A stretch of DNA of 64,000 nt from SG8-4 sp964598225 (GTDB taxonomy: Bacteria; Planctomycetota; Phycisphaerae; Sedimentisphaerales; Anaerobacaceae). The stretch is taken from positions 1 through 64,000 of the forward strand of contig CAZRBG010000025.1 in assembly GCA_964598225.1 (NCBI GenBank), in the 5' to 3' direction. The notes beneath the pieces are model-generated. The model was not told where the DNA came from, ran no database searches, and saw nothing but the letters and a program-made list of their open reading frames with translations. This document shows positions 22,853 to 32,411 of the stretch, piece after piece; within the stretch, counting starts at the first letter, position 1; each line of letters begins with the position of its first letter. The translations under genes and the position numbers were made by a program.

Positions 22853-23818
22853 TCAGCGTTCTCTCCCGGACGCGGCACGCAGGTAAGCGACGTAGCCGGT
22901 GGGGACTTTCAGGCTGAGGCTCTTTAGTTTGTTGACATCGTCCCAGGCCCGGTCATAATCTCCTGTGATGCAGTACATCATACTGCGCCGGAGGTAAATC
23001 TCGGCAAGAGTCGGATTGATCTCTAAGGCCTTCGTGAAGTCGGCGATGGCGTGGTCGTGGCGGTTCATAGCGGCCTGGATCAGGCCTCTCTCGATATACC
23101 CTCGGACGAATTCCGGCCTGATATCGACAGCCTTGCCGAAATCCGAGACCGCTCCGCCCAACTGGCCGATTGCAATGTATACGAGCCCGCGGTTGATATA
23201 AGCCGGTGCGAAGGTTGGGTCTCTTTGCGCAGCTCTGGTAAAATTAGAGATGGCGGCTTCGTACCGGCCTGCTTTGACTGAAGTTATGCCGCGATTGTTG
23301 TACGTTCGGGCATCTTCCGGTTCCATTTCCGCTGCATCCTCGTAGCCCTCTAATCGCTCCGGCCATCTTCGGGGTTTCTTGCCGAGCGCAGCGTCAAATT
23401 GCTCCTGCCATTTCTTCATGTGCTGGTCCAGGTCCCTGGCCATCCTGGTCTCGAACACGCTGCCCGATTGCAGATATCCTTTACGCTGAAGCGCCCGGCA
23501 GCCGCGGGGATATTTGATCTTGGCGGCCTGGTACGGCATCGCTTTGATTTTTTCGGCATTCACGAACGTCTCGCGATAACCGAAGGATTCTTTGAAGGCG
23601 ACGTCGAAAGGCAGTTCGAAGGGCGAGACCACACCTGTAATAATATGAATGAATCCAAGGCCGATAAGAACAAGCGCGGCGGCGATGCAAAGCGTAACCG
23701 TAGTTTTCTCATGCCATTTCCGCGGCCTTTCATCGCCGACATCTCCGATCGGCTTTCCGCAGTGAGGGCATTTTTCGATCTTGCTGTCGGGGCCATTCTT
23801 GTCTTTCTTTCGTTTCAT
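22853..23818 (-). CDS. Membrane-anchored TPR protein with a zinc ribbon
   Basis: 321 aa from ATG 23818 (MKRKKDKNGPD). An N-terminal zinc-ribbon half (CPHCGKPIG) is followed by a single membrane helix (TVTLCIAAALVLIGLGFIHI), a periplasmic linker, and four TPR units (ARTYNNRGITSVKAGRYEAA, APAYINRGLVYIAIGQLGGA, VRGYIERGLIQAAMNRHDHA, AEIYLRRSMMYCITGDYDRA). TPRs mediate protein contacts; the partner is unknown. The frame is open to 23899 but has no ribosome binding site there. It is the first chromosomal gene right of attR. Confidence 0.78.
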   Translation of the reverse strand: MKRKKDKNGPDSKIEKCPHCGKPIGDVGDERPRKWHEKTTVTLCIAAALVLIGLGFIHIITGVVSPFELPFDVAFKESFGYRETFVNAEKIKAMPYQAAKIKYPRGCRALQRKGYLQSGSVFETRMARDLDQHMKKWQEQFDAALGKKPRRWPERLEGYEDAAEMEPEDARTYNNRGITSVKAGRYEAAISNFTRAAQRDPTFAPAYINRGLVYIAIGQLGGAVSDFGKAVDIRPEFVRGYIERGLIQAAMNRHDHAIADFTKALEINPTLAEIYLRRSMMYCITGDYDRAWDDVNKLKSLSLKVPTGYVAYLRAASGRER

Positions 23819-23948
23819 GTGCTGTGTCTTTTCTTGATAGATTACAATGTGCCGCCGCCCGATTAATTTCGACTCCACGAGAACCTTCTGCTCAACCATT
23901 TAAATGCTTTTGGCCAATCAAATCAAGACAATTGACGCCTCTCTATGA

Positions 23949-24116
23949 GACGGATTCGAGCTTTCTGCGAAGGATTTCTACAGACGGATATGTTCGAAAT
24001 CGCAGTCCAAGGACCGGCGTCTTAAAGAGACGTTTAAGGACCTTGCCGACACCGAGCAGCGTCACGCTGATGTAGTTCGCGAAATCATCAGCCGCGTCAG
24101 CGACGCGTCGCCATGA
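23949..24116 (+). pseudogene. Fragment of a ferritin-like (rubrerythrin-type) domain
   Basis: An open stretch of 55 codons reads ELSAKDFYRRIC, then RRLKETFKDLADTEQRHADV and VREIISRVSD. E..A..FY...LK..F.DLA..EQ.H is the first helix pair of ferritin-like domains. A stop precedes it, no start codon is present, and it ends after one helix pair, so it is a relic. Confidence 0.6.
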
Positions 24117-24164
24117 TCTGTCCGCGCCGGCGCAGCAAGACCAAAGACGAGATCACAGGTCCAG

Positions 24165-25625
24165 CTACGGATTGGCAGGTGTTACGACTGTGCTTTCGAC
24201 GTCGAGGATATCGGCGATCTTCTCGATAGTACGGGCGTGGTGACCGATTGCCAGCGCAAAGTGGTGAGTCGGCCCCTCGGCCACCCAGCGCTTGAGAAAT
24301 GTGCGCACGTCCGGCTCGAAGAATCCTCGCGTGTTCGTATTGCCCGTAGGTGGGATCGGGCCGAAAACGCTGCGGCCTTCGGAGAGGACGAACTTGAATT
24401 CTCCGCCGGTCGTAACGCCAATGCTGAGCATCGTGATCGGGCCTTCCTTGATCTTGAACTCGACGCTGGCACCGGAGCCCGGTTTACCATGGTACTTCGA
24501 CAAACTGCGCAGGACCGGCTTACCCTCGGCGATGTTGATATGGTGCGGCCCATCGTGTCCCACCAGAACGAAGCCTTCATTGAAATCGATAGGATGGAAC
24601 TCGGCAAAACTGCCTCCGATATCCAGACGATCCATTATCAGCATCGCGATACAGGTCTTCAGGTCGGACTCGCCGCACATGGGAAAGCCCGCGGCGGTGA
24701 GCAGCGAGTTGCCGACGATTAGGTTCGTCACCAGCTGACGCAGAGGGCTGCCCTCCTGCCCTTCGTAATAGTAGGCAAGCCCATCTAAATCGTGCGTGTC
24801 AACGAACTTATCCAGCGCAACGGCAACGCGTGCGGCTGCCAGCAAGTCTTCATCCGTCAGCTTTTCAGTGATCGGATCGGACTTCGGGTCGGGAGTATCG
24901 AAAAGGTTGAGAATCTCTACCTTTTTGGCCTCGATTTCCTCATCGGTAACGGCGCTTTGTGACTCCAGAAGCTCATCGGCTTCGGTCTGGACGATGTGGC
25001 AGCCGAACGCCGCCGTCAGCGCGGTTTGGTCCGTCTGCATATCCAGCATGTGCTCGATCGGGTGGCCGAAATGGCCTATCCGAGCGCGTTTGAGATCGTG
25101 CAGGACCATAGCGATGTTGCACCATTCTGCGATTTCAGCATCCGCGACCGTATCGTCATCGAGCGTACCGAGAATGACCGGCGGCGGCTTCTTGCCCATG
25201 CGAATCGCCACGCCTGTAAATTCCGGGACCGAGCACAAATCGTCGTTGCACAACTGCATATAGGTCGAGGCCTGTGAGTAGTCCAGGGCCCTGAGCGGCT
25301 GAAGCGCAACCAGCACTATCGGCACATCAAGGCCACGAACAATCGCCGCGAAAGTCGCCGATGTTGCATAGGTGAGCATATCACAGAATACGAGATCGAG
25401 GTCGGCTGCCTTGAGCTTCGGCAACAGATCATAGGCCGACTTCGCATCATCTACGATGCCAAAGTCCTTTACTTTCACTTCACGGTCCCTTACCCGCTCA
25501 ACAAAGACATTCAACTTCCGCTTGAGTTCATCGAGGAGGCCGTCGAACTGCGGCCAGTAGCTGTGGAAGCCGACTCCGAAGATTCCTACGTTGGCCGTTC
25601 TTTTCTTTCTTCGCGGCACTTTCAT
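24165..25625 (-). CDS. L-fucose/L-arabinose isomerase-like protein
   Basis: A 486-aa protein of the FucI/AraA-like fold. The N-terminal Rossmann-like domain has VGIFGVGFHSYWPQFDG and DLVFCDMLTYATSATFAAIV. The middle includes IGHFGHPIEHMLDMQTDQTA. The C-terminal part carries acidic and histidine metal-site candidates (SFAEFHPIDF, VGHDGPHHINIAEG). The enzyme interconverts an aldose and a ketose; the exact sugar cannot be read from sequence. ATG 25625 is preferred, with AGGTGA five bases upstream overlapping the stop of the symporter gene, with which it forms an operon for uptake and isomerisation of a sugar. Confidence 0.82.
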   Translation of the reverse strand: MKVPRRKKRTANVGIFGVGFHSYWPQFDGLLDELKRKLNVFVERVRDREVKVKDFGIVDDAKSAYDLLPKLKAADLDLVFCDMLTYATSATFAAIVRGLDVPIVLVALQPLRALDYSQASTYMQLCNDDLCSVPEFTGVAIRMGKKPPPVILGTLDDDTVADAEIAEWCNIAMVLHDLKRARIGHFGHPIEHMLDMQTDQTALTAAFGCHIVQTEADELLESQSAVTDEEIEAKKVEILNLFDTPDPKSDPITEKLTDEDLLAAARVAVALDKFVDTHDLDGLAYYYEGQEGSPLRQLVTNLIVGNSLLTAAGFPMCGESDLKTCIAMLIMDRLDIGGSFAEFHPIDFNEGFVLVGHDGPHHINIAEGKPVLRSLSKYHGKPGSGASVEFKIKEGPITMLSIGVTTGGEFKFVLSEGRSVFGPIPPTGNTNTRGFFEPDVRTFLKRWVAEGPTHHFALAIGHHARTIEKIADILDVESTVVTPANP

Positions 25626-25630
25626 ACGTT

Positions 25631-27148
25631 TCACCTATTCTTTCTTCTCATCAACATCGTATCTCTGAGGGCGGATTCAGGGGGCGCCTGAAAGAAGCGA
25701 CTGACGACAGCGCCGACGATAATGGTCGGGAACATCGCGAATGCTCCGAACCACCATTTGGGGATGTTCGTGCAGATCAGCACGAAAAGAAAACACGCAA
25801 GTCCGGCCGCGATTCCGATCAGGGCTCCGGGCAAATTCGCACGGCTTGAAAACATCCCAAGCAGATATATGGCCAGCAGCATACCCAGACAAGTCCCGGC
25901 GATGACCATGATTATATCGATCACGTTCTTGCCGATATGAGGCACTAAAAGCGCAGCGGCAATAACAATCGTCCCCAGCAAAGTTGTGAGGATTCGGCTG
26001 ATTTTAAGCGGCAACTCTTTGCCGGCGAGCCAGTCGTAGACAATAACGGACGTGACGCCGTTTATACCGCTGTCCATCGTGCTCATGGCGGCGGCGAACA
26101 AACCGGCCAGAATCAGACCCGTTAATCCCACCGTGGGAAGCTGCGTCGATACAAAGTACGGCAGAATCTGGTCTTCCTTTGCGATTTCCGCACCGCCTTC
26201 CGGCAAACCGAGACCTCCCGGCTGGCTGTAGAAGGCGAAAATGGCCGTACCGACCAACAAGAATAGCAGGCCGAGCGTGGAGTTGATTATCGCGCTGAGG
26301 ATTACTACGCCGCGGCCGCGGCCAAGTGTGCCGGCGCAGACGTACCGCTGGATCATGTTCTGAGCAACCGCGTAACCGGGCAGGTACATAAACAACGCGT
26401 AGGCGGCAGCAGTGAATACAGAATTTTGGGCAGTGAAATTCTCGGACGACAGGAGTTCCGGATTGAGATGGAACATTCTGAATTTGCCATGCTCGGCAGC
26501 AATCGACCAGAAACCCGACCAGCTCCCGTCAATACGACTGACGGCCAGCAACGTCACGGCCACAATCGCCCCGCCGAGCACAACCGCCTGTAAGACATCG
26601 GTCCAGACAACCGCCTTGAGGCCGCCTAATACGGTATAGATGGTAGCAAAAGCGCCTATGCCGATGAGTACAAAGTAATATTGAGTGTTAGTAAGTCCCA
26701 TCACGGTCTGCAATGTTAGAGTGACGGCGTAGAGCATTGTTCCCATCCAGCCGAGAGCGTAAAGGCAGTACAGACCCGAGCCGATGAGCCGGGCGGGCCG
26801 GCCGAAACGCCTTCCGAGATATTCGTAGCCGCTGCTCATCTTCAGCCGCACGAACATCGGCACAAAAACAAACCACAAAATCGGCGTAATCACAAACGGG
26901 ATGAACAAAATGATCAGATAAAAGCTGAAGTCCTGATACGCGCCCCGCTGCGGCAGCCCCAGAAACGAGATCGCGCTGAAACTGGTGGCAAACATCGAGA
27001 CCCCGACCACAAACCAGTTCATCCTGCGCCCGCCGACGAAGTAATCCTCGTTGTCCCGTTGGCCCCTGGCGCTTTTGAAAGCCAGACCAAAGACTATCGC
27101 GAGATACACGCCGCAAACAAACCAGTCAAGAATGCTCAAATCGGTCAT
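25631..27148 (-). CDS. Sodium:solute symporter (SSS/SLC5 family)
   Basis: A 505-aa membrane protein with about 13 helices. It starts LDWFVCGVYLAIVFGLAFKS, then the family motif GGRRMNWFVVGVSMFATSFS and AISFLGLPQRGAYQ. GGLKAVVWTDVLQAVVL and later AAAMSTMDSGINGVTSV match SSS signatures, the last near the sodium site. It likely imports a sugar with sodium. The substrate is inferred only from the isomerase gene immediately downstream, whose ribosome binding site overlaps the symporter stop. Confidence 0.9.
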   Translation of the reverse strand: MTDLSILDWFVCGVYLAIVFGLAFKSARGQRDNEDYFVGGRRMNWFVVGVSMFATSFSAISFLGLPQRGAYQDFSFYLIILFIPFVITPILWFVFVPMFVRLKMSSGYEYLGRRFGRPARLIGSGLYCLYALGWMGTMLYAVTLTLQTVMGLTNTQYYFVLIGIGAFATIYTVLGGLKAVVWTDVLQAVVLGGAIVAVTLLAVSRIDGSWSGFWSIAAEHGKFRMFHLNPELLSSENFTAQNSVFTAAAYALFMYLPGYAVAQNMIQRYVCAGTLGRGRGVVILSAIINSTLGLLFLLVGTAIFAFYSQPGGLGLPEGGAEIAKEDQILPYFVSTQLPTVGLTGLILAGLFAAAMSTMDSGINGVTSVIVYDWLAGKELPLKISRILTTLLGTIVIAAALLVPHIGKNVIDIIMVIAGTCLGMLLAIYLLGMFSSRANLPGALIGIAAGLACFLFVLICTNIPKWWFGAFAMFPTIIVGAVVSRFFQAPPESALRDTMLMRRKNR

Positions 27149-27162
27149 TTAATCAAGCCTCA

Positions 27163-27240
27163 AAATTAGCCACGAATGTCCTTGGGACTCCTTAGGAGAA
27201 CACGAATAAACACATCGGGTAGGGTGCGATGCATCGCACC
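27163..27240. repeat. Intergenic repeat with a perfect 18-bp palindrome
   Basis: Contains CCACGAATGTCC, then CACGAATAAACAC (compare 2200-2215), and ends with GGTGCGATGCATCGCACC (27223-27240), which is its own reverse complement. Repeats of this kind are common mobile intergenic sequences. No gene is present here. Confidence 0.65.
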
Positions 27241-27354
27241 ATTATTGTGAGTCGCTATCAACTCGCTGATAAGTATATGGGATTCGCGCAGGATAGCAAG
27301 CGTAAGGTGTGCTCCCTGTCAGGGGTCCATAGGACAGCACGCTATCATCATACG

Positions 27355-27957
27355 TTACGTGCGCGTGACTTCGGGTATCGCGATACCTTCCTCGCCGCCG
27401 AGCATCTCCGCTTTGCCCGTTAGAAGCCATCGCCCGACCAGCGCCGCCGTGACGGCGTCCAGTTCGTCACCCGTCATCTCCGGCTGCAATCCTTTTACCC
27501 CGAGACCTTCGAGCCCCCGCATCAGCCCTTCCCTATCGCGATGCTGACGCGGAATCCCCCACACATCCTGCGCTGCACCGGGGTAGCATTCGACTACCCG
27601 ATGCCCCATAGCTTTGATCTTCACCTTAAGGGCCATGCCGCGTTCTGTCAGCATCCGCATGGGCCCCAGTGTGATTGGAAAGAACTTGATCTTGCGCCGC
27701 TGCAACTGGCGATCGCATTGGCGAAGATGCTCGCCGGCACGGTCGTGGATGGTCTTTCGTCCGGCGGGCAGGCTCAGCGGCGCGTCGATCGGAACAAGGT
27801 CCGGTTTCGCCCGATCGATGACGCTGAGAATCTCGTCATCACCAAGAGCGATCTGCGTACGCGCCCTGAACCCCCGCAGTACGCAAACCCCCGTCGGACG
27901 ACGAGCCGAGCCCGCCAAATCCACTCCGACAATTACACTCGCTTTATGTCCTGCCAT
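27355..27957 (-). CDS. DUF429 family predicted nuclease
   Basis: A 200-aa protein with the DUF429 pattern: an RNase-H-like start (VIVGVDLAGSARRPTGVCVL), D in LVPIDAPLSLPAGR, then HRVVECYPGAAQDVWGIPR and TGDELDAVTAALVGRWL. The acidic residues D, D and E/D are placed as in the RNase H fold; the biological role is unknown. The start is ATG 27957 (GGTGGGAG upstream), not the longer frame to 28023. Confidence 0.82.
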   Translation of the reverse strand: MAGHKASVIVGVDLAGSARRPTGVCVLRGFRARTQIALGDDEILSVIDRAKPDLVPIDAPLSLPAGRKTIHDRAGEHLRQCDRQLQRRKIKFFPITLGPMRMLTERGMALKVKIKAMGHRVVECYPGAAQDVWGIPRQHRDREGLMRGLEGLGVKGLQPEMTGDELDAVTAALVGRWLLTGKAEMLGGEEGIAIPEVTRT

Positions 27958-28162
27958 AAAACTCCCACCTAACACCCTGTATTCTTGTTCAAACCATCGC
28001 CCCGAATCAATGTGAATCAACACTGATAGAATCCATACGAATTAGCAATTATCTTGAAATATTTTAACACAATCTGCGACCATAATGATAGCCACCCGGT
28101 CGTTTCTGAGGCATATTGCATCGGCAAACAAGATTCTACTGGTCAAATATGGAGTATTCAGC

Positions 28163-28375
28163 ATGTGGGAGAAGATATTCTCTAATACTGGAAATATTGT
28201 TGTAGTTATGGTGTTGAGCATCCCTATCATAGCGGTCGCAGGCCACTACTGGCACGAACTCCTGAAGCACCGGTCCAACAATGAGTTAAAGAAATCGATG
28301 CTGGAGCGCGGGATGTCCGCCCAGGAGATCGAGCAGGTGATGAACTCCGGTGGTAAGCAGCCAGAGAGAACTTAG
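28163..28375 (+). CDS. Small membrane protein with a SHOCT-like tail
   Basis: 70 aa from ATG 28163 (GGAG eight bases upstream). One helix (IVVVMVLSIPIIAVAGHYW) is followed by a charged linker and a short terminal motif ELKKSMLERGMSAQEIEQVM, which resembles the SHOCT/DUF-type helix pair that ends many small membrane proteins. Function unknown. Confidence 0.65.
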   Translation: MWEKIFSNTGNIVVVMVLSIPIIAVAGHYWHELLKHRSNNELKKSMLERGMSAQEIEQVMNSGGKQPERT

Positions 28376-28517
28376 AGCCTGTCCTCGCAAAAGCCACTCC
28401 GGTAGACTGCACCGTTATGCGACCTGCACATCACCTATCGCTCCATACGTCTGATGTGATCTGCGGCGTTTCAAATTCATTCTACTCACAAATCTTGAGA
28501 CCCCTGTTGAATTTTGT

Positions 28518-28546
28518 TTGATTTGCCGCGCTTATCCTCTTAGAAT
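28518..28546 (+). promoter_or_regulatory. Promoter of tRNA-Pro(GGG)
   Basis: TTGATT (28518-28523), 17 bases, TAGAAT (28541-28546), 13 bases before the tRNA. Confidence 0.7.
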
Positions 28547-28559
28547 AGCGTCGTTGTGC

Positions 28560-28633
28560 CGGAGAGTAGCTCAGTTTGGTAGAGCGCACGGCTGGGGGCC
28601 GTGAGGTCGCAGGTTCAAGTCCTGTCTCTCCGA
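28560..28633 (+). tRNA. tRNA-Pro (anticodon GGG)
   Basis: Acceptor CGGAGAG/CTCTCCG, D-arm TAGCTCAGTTTGGTAGAGC, anticodon stem CACGG/CCGTG around CTGGGGG, T-arm GTTCAAGTC, discriminator A. It is intact, with no duplicated end nearby. Confidence 0.95.
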
Positions 28634-28706
28634 TTTTCCCAGGCGCTTCCAAAGACCAGAGAACAGTCTATGTCTTTCGGCGTTCGCGCTTTGCACTGTC
28701 TCCGGA

Positions 28707-30062
28707 CTACTGCTTCTCAGGTAGCGGGCCGGTATATTCCCAGGTGAAGAAGGGAGAATCCTCGTGTGAATCGCGGATTATCTTGCGCATGCGCACGACA
28801 ATTTCGGGATGCTTTGCGGCTATGTCGGTCTTTTCTCCGAGGTCTTTTGACAGATCGAACAATTGCAGGCCGGCTTTGTTTTTGACCGCCTTAAAGTTGC
28901 CCATTCGCACGGCACGATTGTCTCTGAGTTCCCAGTAGAGGTATTCGTGCCGGTGCTGGTGGCCCTTGCCGATAAGGGTAGGTACGATAGAGATGCCGTC
29001 GGTGCGGCCGGGCACGCTTACTCGGGCAAGTTCGGCAAACGTCGGCATCATGTCCTGAAACCCGCAGATGTGATCGCTGGTTGTGCCGGGAGCGATCTCG
29101 CCGGGCCAGCGTGCGATCATCGGTGCACGAACGCCGCCCTCGTAGAGCGTTCCTTTGCTCGCGCGCAGCGGCACCGAGCCGTTGAATTCATTGAGCAGAG
29201 CACCACCGGCCGAGCCGTTATCGCTGGTAAAGATGACGAGGGTGTCCTCATCGAGTCCCAGTGATTTGATGAGATCGAGGATTCTGCCGACGTCGCGGTC
29301 CATGCGAGAGATCATCGCGGCGATGGCCTTCTTAACCAGCGGCCAGTGTCTATCGGCATACCGGCCAAGCTCGGGAACCTGAAACTTCGCATGGGGGATG
29401 GTATAGGGCAGGTAAAGGAAGAAAGGATTATCGCGATTGTCGCGGATAAAGCTCAGGGCCTCGGCGGTTAGCAGATCGTGGGAGTAGTCGGTCTTCGGAT
29501 TCTCCGTATTGCCCTCGAGCATGATTTTCTCGTCGTTTCGCCAGAGGTGCGGCGGATAATACGAATGCGCCTGCCGCTGGCAATTGTAGCCGAAGAAGTG
29601 GTCGAAACCCTGCTTAATCGGATCGCCCTCGGAACCGGGATATCCCAATCCCCATTTGCCGATAGCGGCGGTCTTATAACCGCCCTTTTTCAGGAGCTTG
29701 GGAATCGTCTGCGAGTCCGCCGGGATAGGTACATTGCCCTCCACCGGCAGCCGTTTGTTGTTGCGGATATAGCAGTGGCCGGTATGGAGCCCGGTTATAA
29801 GGACGCATCTGGATGGAGCGCAGAGTGCCGAGCCGGCGTAGTGATCGGTAAATTTCATCCCCTGCCGCGCCATCCGGTCGATTTCCGGCGTTGCTATTTC
29901 TCTCTGTCCGTAGCAGCCCAAATGGCCATACCCGAGGTCGTCGGCGAGAATATACACGATATTAGGCCGCCGGCGCTCCCGCTCCGCAAGGACTCTTTCC
30001 GGCCATGAAACAAACGCTACTGCACCAAAACCCGCTAACTCCAAAAAACTCCGTCTCTGCAT
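28707..30062 (-). CDS. Tat-exported sulfatase
   Basis: A 451-aa formylglycine-dependent sulfatase. A twin-arginine signal (QRRSFLELAGFGAVAFVSW) comes first, then metal ligands in NIVYILADDLGYGHLGCYG. The active-site motif CAPSR near residue 80 has its Cys converted to formylglycine by an anaerobic or FGE-type maturase. GKWGLGYPG and the C-terminal metal motif FTSDNGSAGG follow. It hydrolyses sulfate esters, probably on sulfated polysaccharides. It is a lone gene with no maturase or glycoside hydrolase beside it. ATG 30062 is chosen over the GTG at 30071. Confidence 0.92.
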   Translation of the reverse strand: MQRRSFLELAGFGAVAFVSWPERVLAERERRRPNIVYILADDLGYGHLGCYGQREIATPEIDRMARQGMKFTDHYAGSALCAPSRCVLITGLHTGHCYIRNNKRLPVEGNVPIPADSQTIPKLLKKGGYKTAAIGKWGLGYPGSEGDPIKQGFDHFFGYNCQRQAHSYYPPHLWRNDEKIMLEGNTENPKTDYSHDLLTAEALSFIRDNRDNPFFLYLPYTIPHAKFQVPELGRYADRHWPLVKKAIAAMISRMDRDVGRILDLIKSLGLDEDTLVIFTSDNGSAGGALLNEFNGSVPLRASKGTLYEGGVRAPMIARWPGEIAPGTTSDHICGFQDMMPTFAELARVSVPGRTDGISIVPTLIGKGHQHRHEYLYWELRDNRAVRMGNFKAVKNKAGLQLFDLSKDLGEKTDIAAKHPEIVVRMRKIIRDSHEDSPFFTWEYTGPLPEKQ

Positions 30063-30273
30063 ATCTGACACCCCGTCTCATTGAACTAAGGAAACACTGT
30101 TACGTAAGTATAATTGTCTGAGCGTGAAGATACAAGCCAGCAAAGCTACTTGAAGCGCACGCATGACGATAATTCTGTATTGCCCAAATCTTATCTGTTA
30201 TACTGATTTCACCCGGACCGGGGATTGGCAAGAGAAAATCTTTCACGGATGCTACTGATATTTGGTGTTAAAT

Positions 30274-32388
30274 ATGACTATACGCAATAAACTGCTGATC
30301 CTGTTGCTCAGCGTGTCCCTGATTCCACTTGTAGCATATTTTGTCCTCGATCTCTCGTTTTCTCGTATCGTGAGAAATCGCGTCCAGAATTCGCTACGTT
30401 CGGCACTGGAGGAAAGGGCCGCCGAAAGGCTGGTCGAGACCATCGACAATTATGAGAAAACGCTCAAGATGTCCTCGCGTGCGGTTCGTTACGGCCTTCG
30501 ACACTATGCCGATCAGGTCCAGCAGAGTCTATGGTCGGTCAAAATGGACTGGAAGCGCCCGCATTTTCGGCGGCGACAACTTGCAGCTTTAGAAGAGCTG
30601 TCTGAAGAAATCGAGAAATACCGTTTCTTGTCGACACCTTACGATCAAACACACACTGTCGATTTCAATTCACACTTTGTCCATTCGACTGAAGGCGACC
30701 CGAATACTTCTCTGCGATCCGACCTGCCGCGATTGGTCCGAATATGCAGAGATATTTATTCCATCGATCCGGAATCAAAACTGTGGGTCTACACGGTGTT
30801 GAACGACGGCACGACGACGCTATACCCGTCCCCCGGATTCTGGCCATACGAGCAGGATTACGATCTCCGGCAGGAGCCCTGGTACATCAATGCAAAAACA
30901 AACGCGCCGTTTCGACCGGCTCAGCGCATCGAGCCATTGACCGGCAAGACGGTCATGACAGTTGCAGTGCCGCTCTACGATCAATCAGGCTCTTTTGCCG
31001 GCGCTATGGCGATGGACGTTGATCTTTCCGCTATACTGAACAATATGCAAATTCCGCCGGAATGGAAGAAAGGCGCCTGGAAGCTGCTGATACGTATGCC
31101 TCCGAATAGAAGGCGTGAGGTTACGAATCCACCGATAGTCTGCTGCGCAACATTTCTGGAAAGTACGCAGCAGCGGAATAAGCCCTCCAGACTTCTTGAT
31201 ATATGTGAGCCGGAAGTCATAGCCGAAATGATCGAGAATTCACGCCGGGGACAGCCGGGACTCGTACGCCGGCCGTACGAAGGCGTCGATTCTCTCTGGG
31301 CTTATGGTTCTTCGCAGGACGGGGCCGGGTTTCCAATACTGGTCGTGCCGTATCAGCGAATAGTCGAGCAGGCGGACTATGCTCAGCAAATGCTCTTCAG
31401 GAACAACATACGTACTATACAGATCGCGACCGTATTGATCTTCGTGGTAATCCTCGCAGCCGTCATACTCGCGGTTATGAGGGCGCGTAACGTGACAGTA
31501 CCCATAACGCATCTGGCCGACGCCGCCGGGAAGCTGGCAGGCGGGGATTACGGCGTTCGCGTGAACGTTGCAACAAACGACGAACTGCAGCAGCTTGGGG
31601 AGGTATTCAATCAGGTCGGACCTAGACTTTATGAGCGGCAGAAGATAAAGCAATCGCTTGAGCTGGCTCGGGAAATCCAGCAGCACTTTCTGCCGAAGGA
31701 GGACGTCAAATTAGACAATTTCGAGACGGCCGGTCTTTGCCGATACTGCGATGAGACCGGCGGCGATTATTACGACATGCTCGATTTGAGGGACGTTCTG
31801 CCGGGCCGGGTCGGCCTGGTCATCGGCGACGTATCGGGCCACGGCCTGCCGGCCGCGATGCTCATGATCTCCACGGGCAGCATCCTGCGAAATAACGCCG
31901 CTCGGCACGGAGAGAATCTCGCCGCGGCAATGTCCGAACTAAATAGTCATCTGGAAAAGAACTCCGAAACGGGCAAGTTTATGACGCTTTTCTACGGCCT
32001 GCTGGACGACAGTAACAGAACGCTCACATGGACTTCGGCAGGACATGATCCGGCCATCTGGTACAGGGCACAAGCGGGTGACGTCGCCGAGCTGCCAAAC
32101 ACGGGAATGGCGCTCGGAATTGCAGATGATGCCCGGTTCGAAAACAGCGATCCCGTAAGACTACAGGTTGGCGACGTTGTCGTTATCGGCACAGACGGCA
32201 TTTGGGAGGCGACCGATCCATCCGACCGGATGTACGGCAAGGAAAGACTTATGGACCTGATCGGTCGGTACAAAGATAAACCCGCAAAAGAGATCGCTTC
32301 GGCAGCAGTCGAATCGGTCCTGGAATTCTGCTCGGCAGCTGCGCAGACGGACGATATCACCCTGCTCGTGGTAAAGTGCGTTAAGTGA
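30274..32388 (+). CDS. Membrane sensor PP2C (SpoIIE-type) serine phosphatase
   Basis: A 704-aa protein. Helix 1 (LLILLLSVSLIPLVAYFVL) precedes a large extracytoplasmic sensing region of the Cache type (about residues 35-375, including YDLRQEPWYINAKTNAPF and PLTGKTVMTVAVPLYDQSG). Helix 2 (IATVLIFVVILAAVILAVM) leads to HAMP (VTVPITHLADAAGKLAGGDY), a short coiled linker (LELAREIQQHFLPKE), and the phosphatase with metal-binding D in GGDYYDM, GDVSGHGLPAAM, TSAGHDP, IGTDGIWEA and QTDDITLL. Such proteins dephosphorylate anti-sigma antagonists, but no partner gene is adjacent. A TTG start at 30262 is possible. Confidence 0.9.
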   Translation: MTIRNKLLILLLSVSLIPLVAYFVLDLSFSRIVRNRVQNSLRSALEERAAERLVETIDNYEKTLKMSSRAVRYGLRHYADQVQQSLWSVKMDWKRPHFRRRQLAALEELSEEIEKYRFLSTPYDQTHTVDFNSHFVHSTEGDPNTSLRSDLPRLVRICRDIYSIDPESKLWVYTVLNDGTTTLYPSPGFWPYEQDYDLRQEPWYINAKTNAPFRPAQRIEPLTGKTVMTVAVPLYDQSGSFAGAMAMDVDLSAILNNMQIPPEWKKGAWKLLIRMPPNRRREVTNPPIVCCATFLESTQQRNKPSRLLDICEPEVIAEMIENSRRGQPGLVRRPYEGVDSLWAYGSSQDGAGFPILVVPYQRIVEQADYAQQMLFRNNIRTIQIATVLIFVVILAAVILAVMRARNVTVPITHLADAAGKLAGGDYGVRVNVATNDELQQLGEVFNQVGPRLYERQKIKQSLELAREIQQHFLPKEDVKLDNFETAGLCRYCDETGGDYYDMLDLRDVLPGRVGLVIGDVSGHGLPAAMLMISTGSILRNNAARHGENLAAAMSELNSHLEKNSETGKFMTLFYGLLDDSNRTLTWTSAGHDPAIWYRAQAGDVAELPNTGMALGIADDARFENSDPVRLQVGDVVVIGTDGIWEATDPSDRMYGKERLMDLIGRYKDKPAKEIASAAVESVLEFCSAAAQTDDITLLVVKCVK

Positions 32389-32411
32389 TGAGGCTCAGAG
32401 CTTCAAATGCA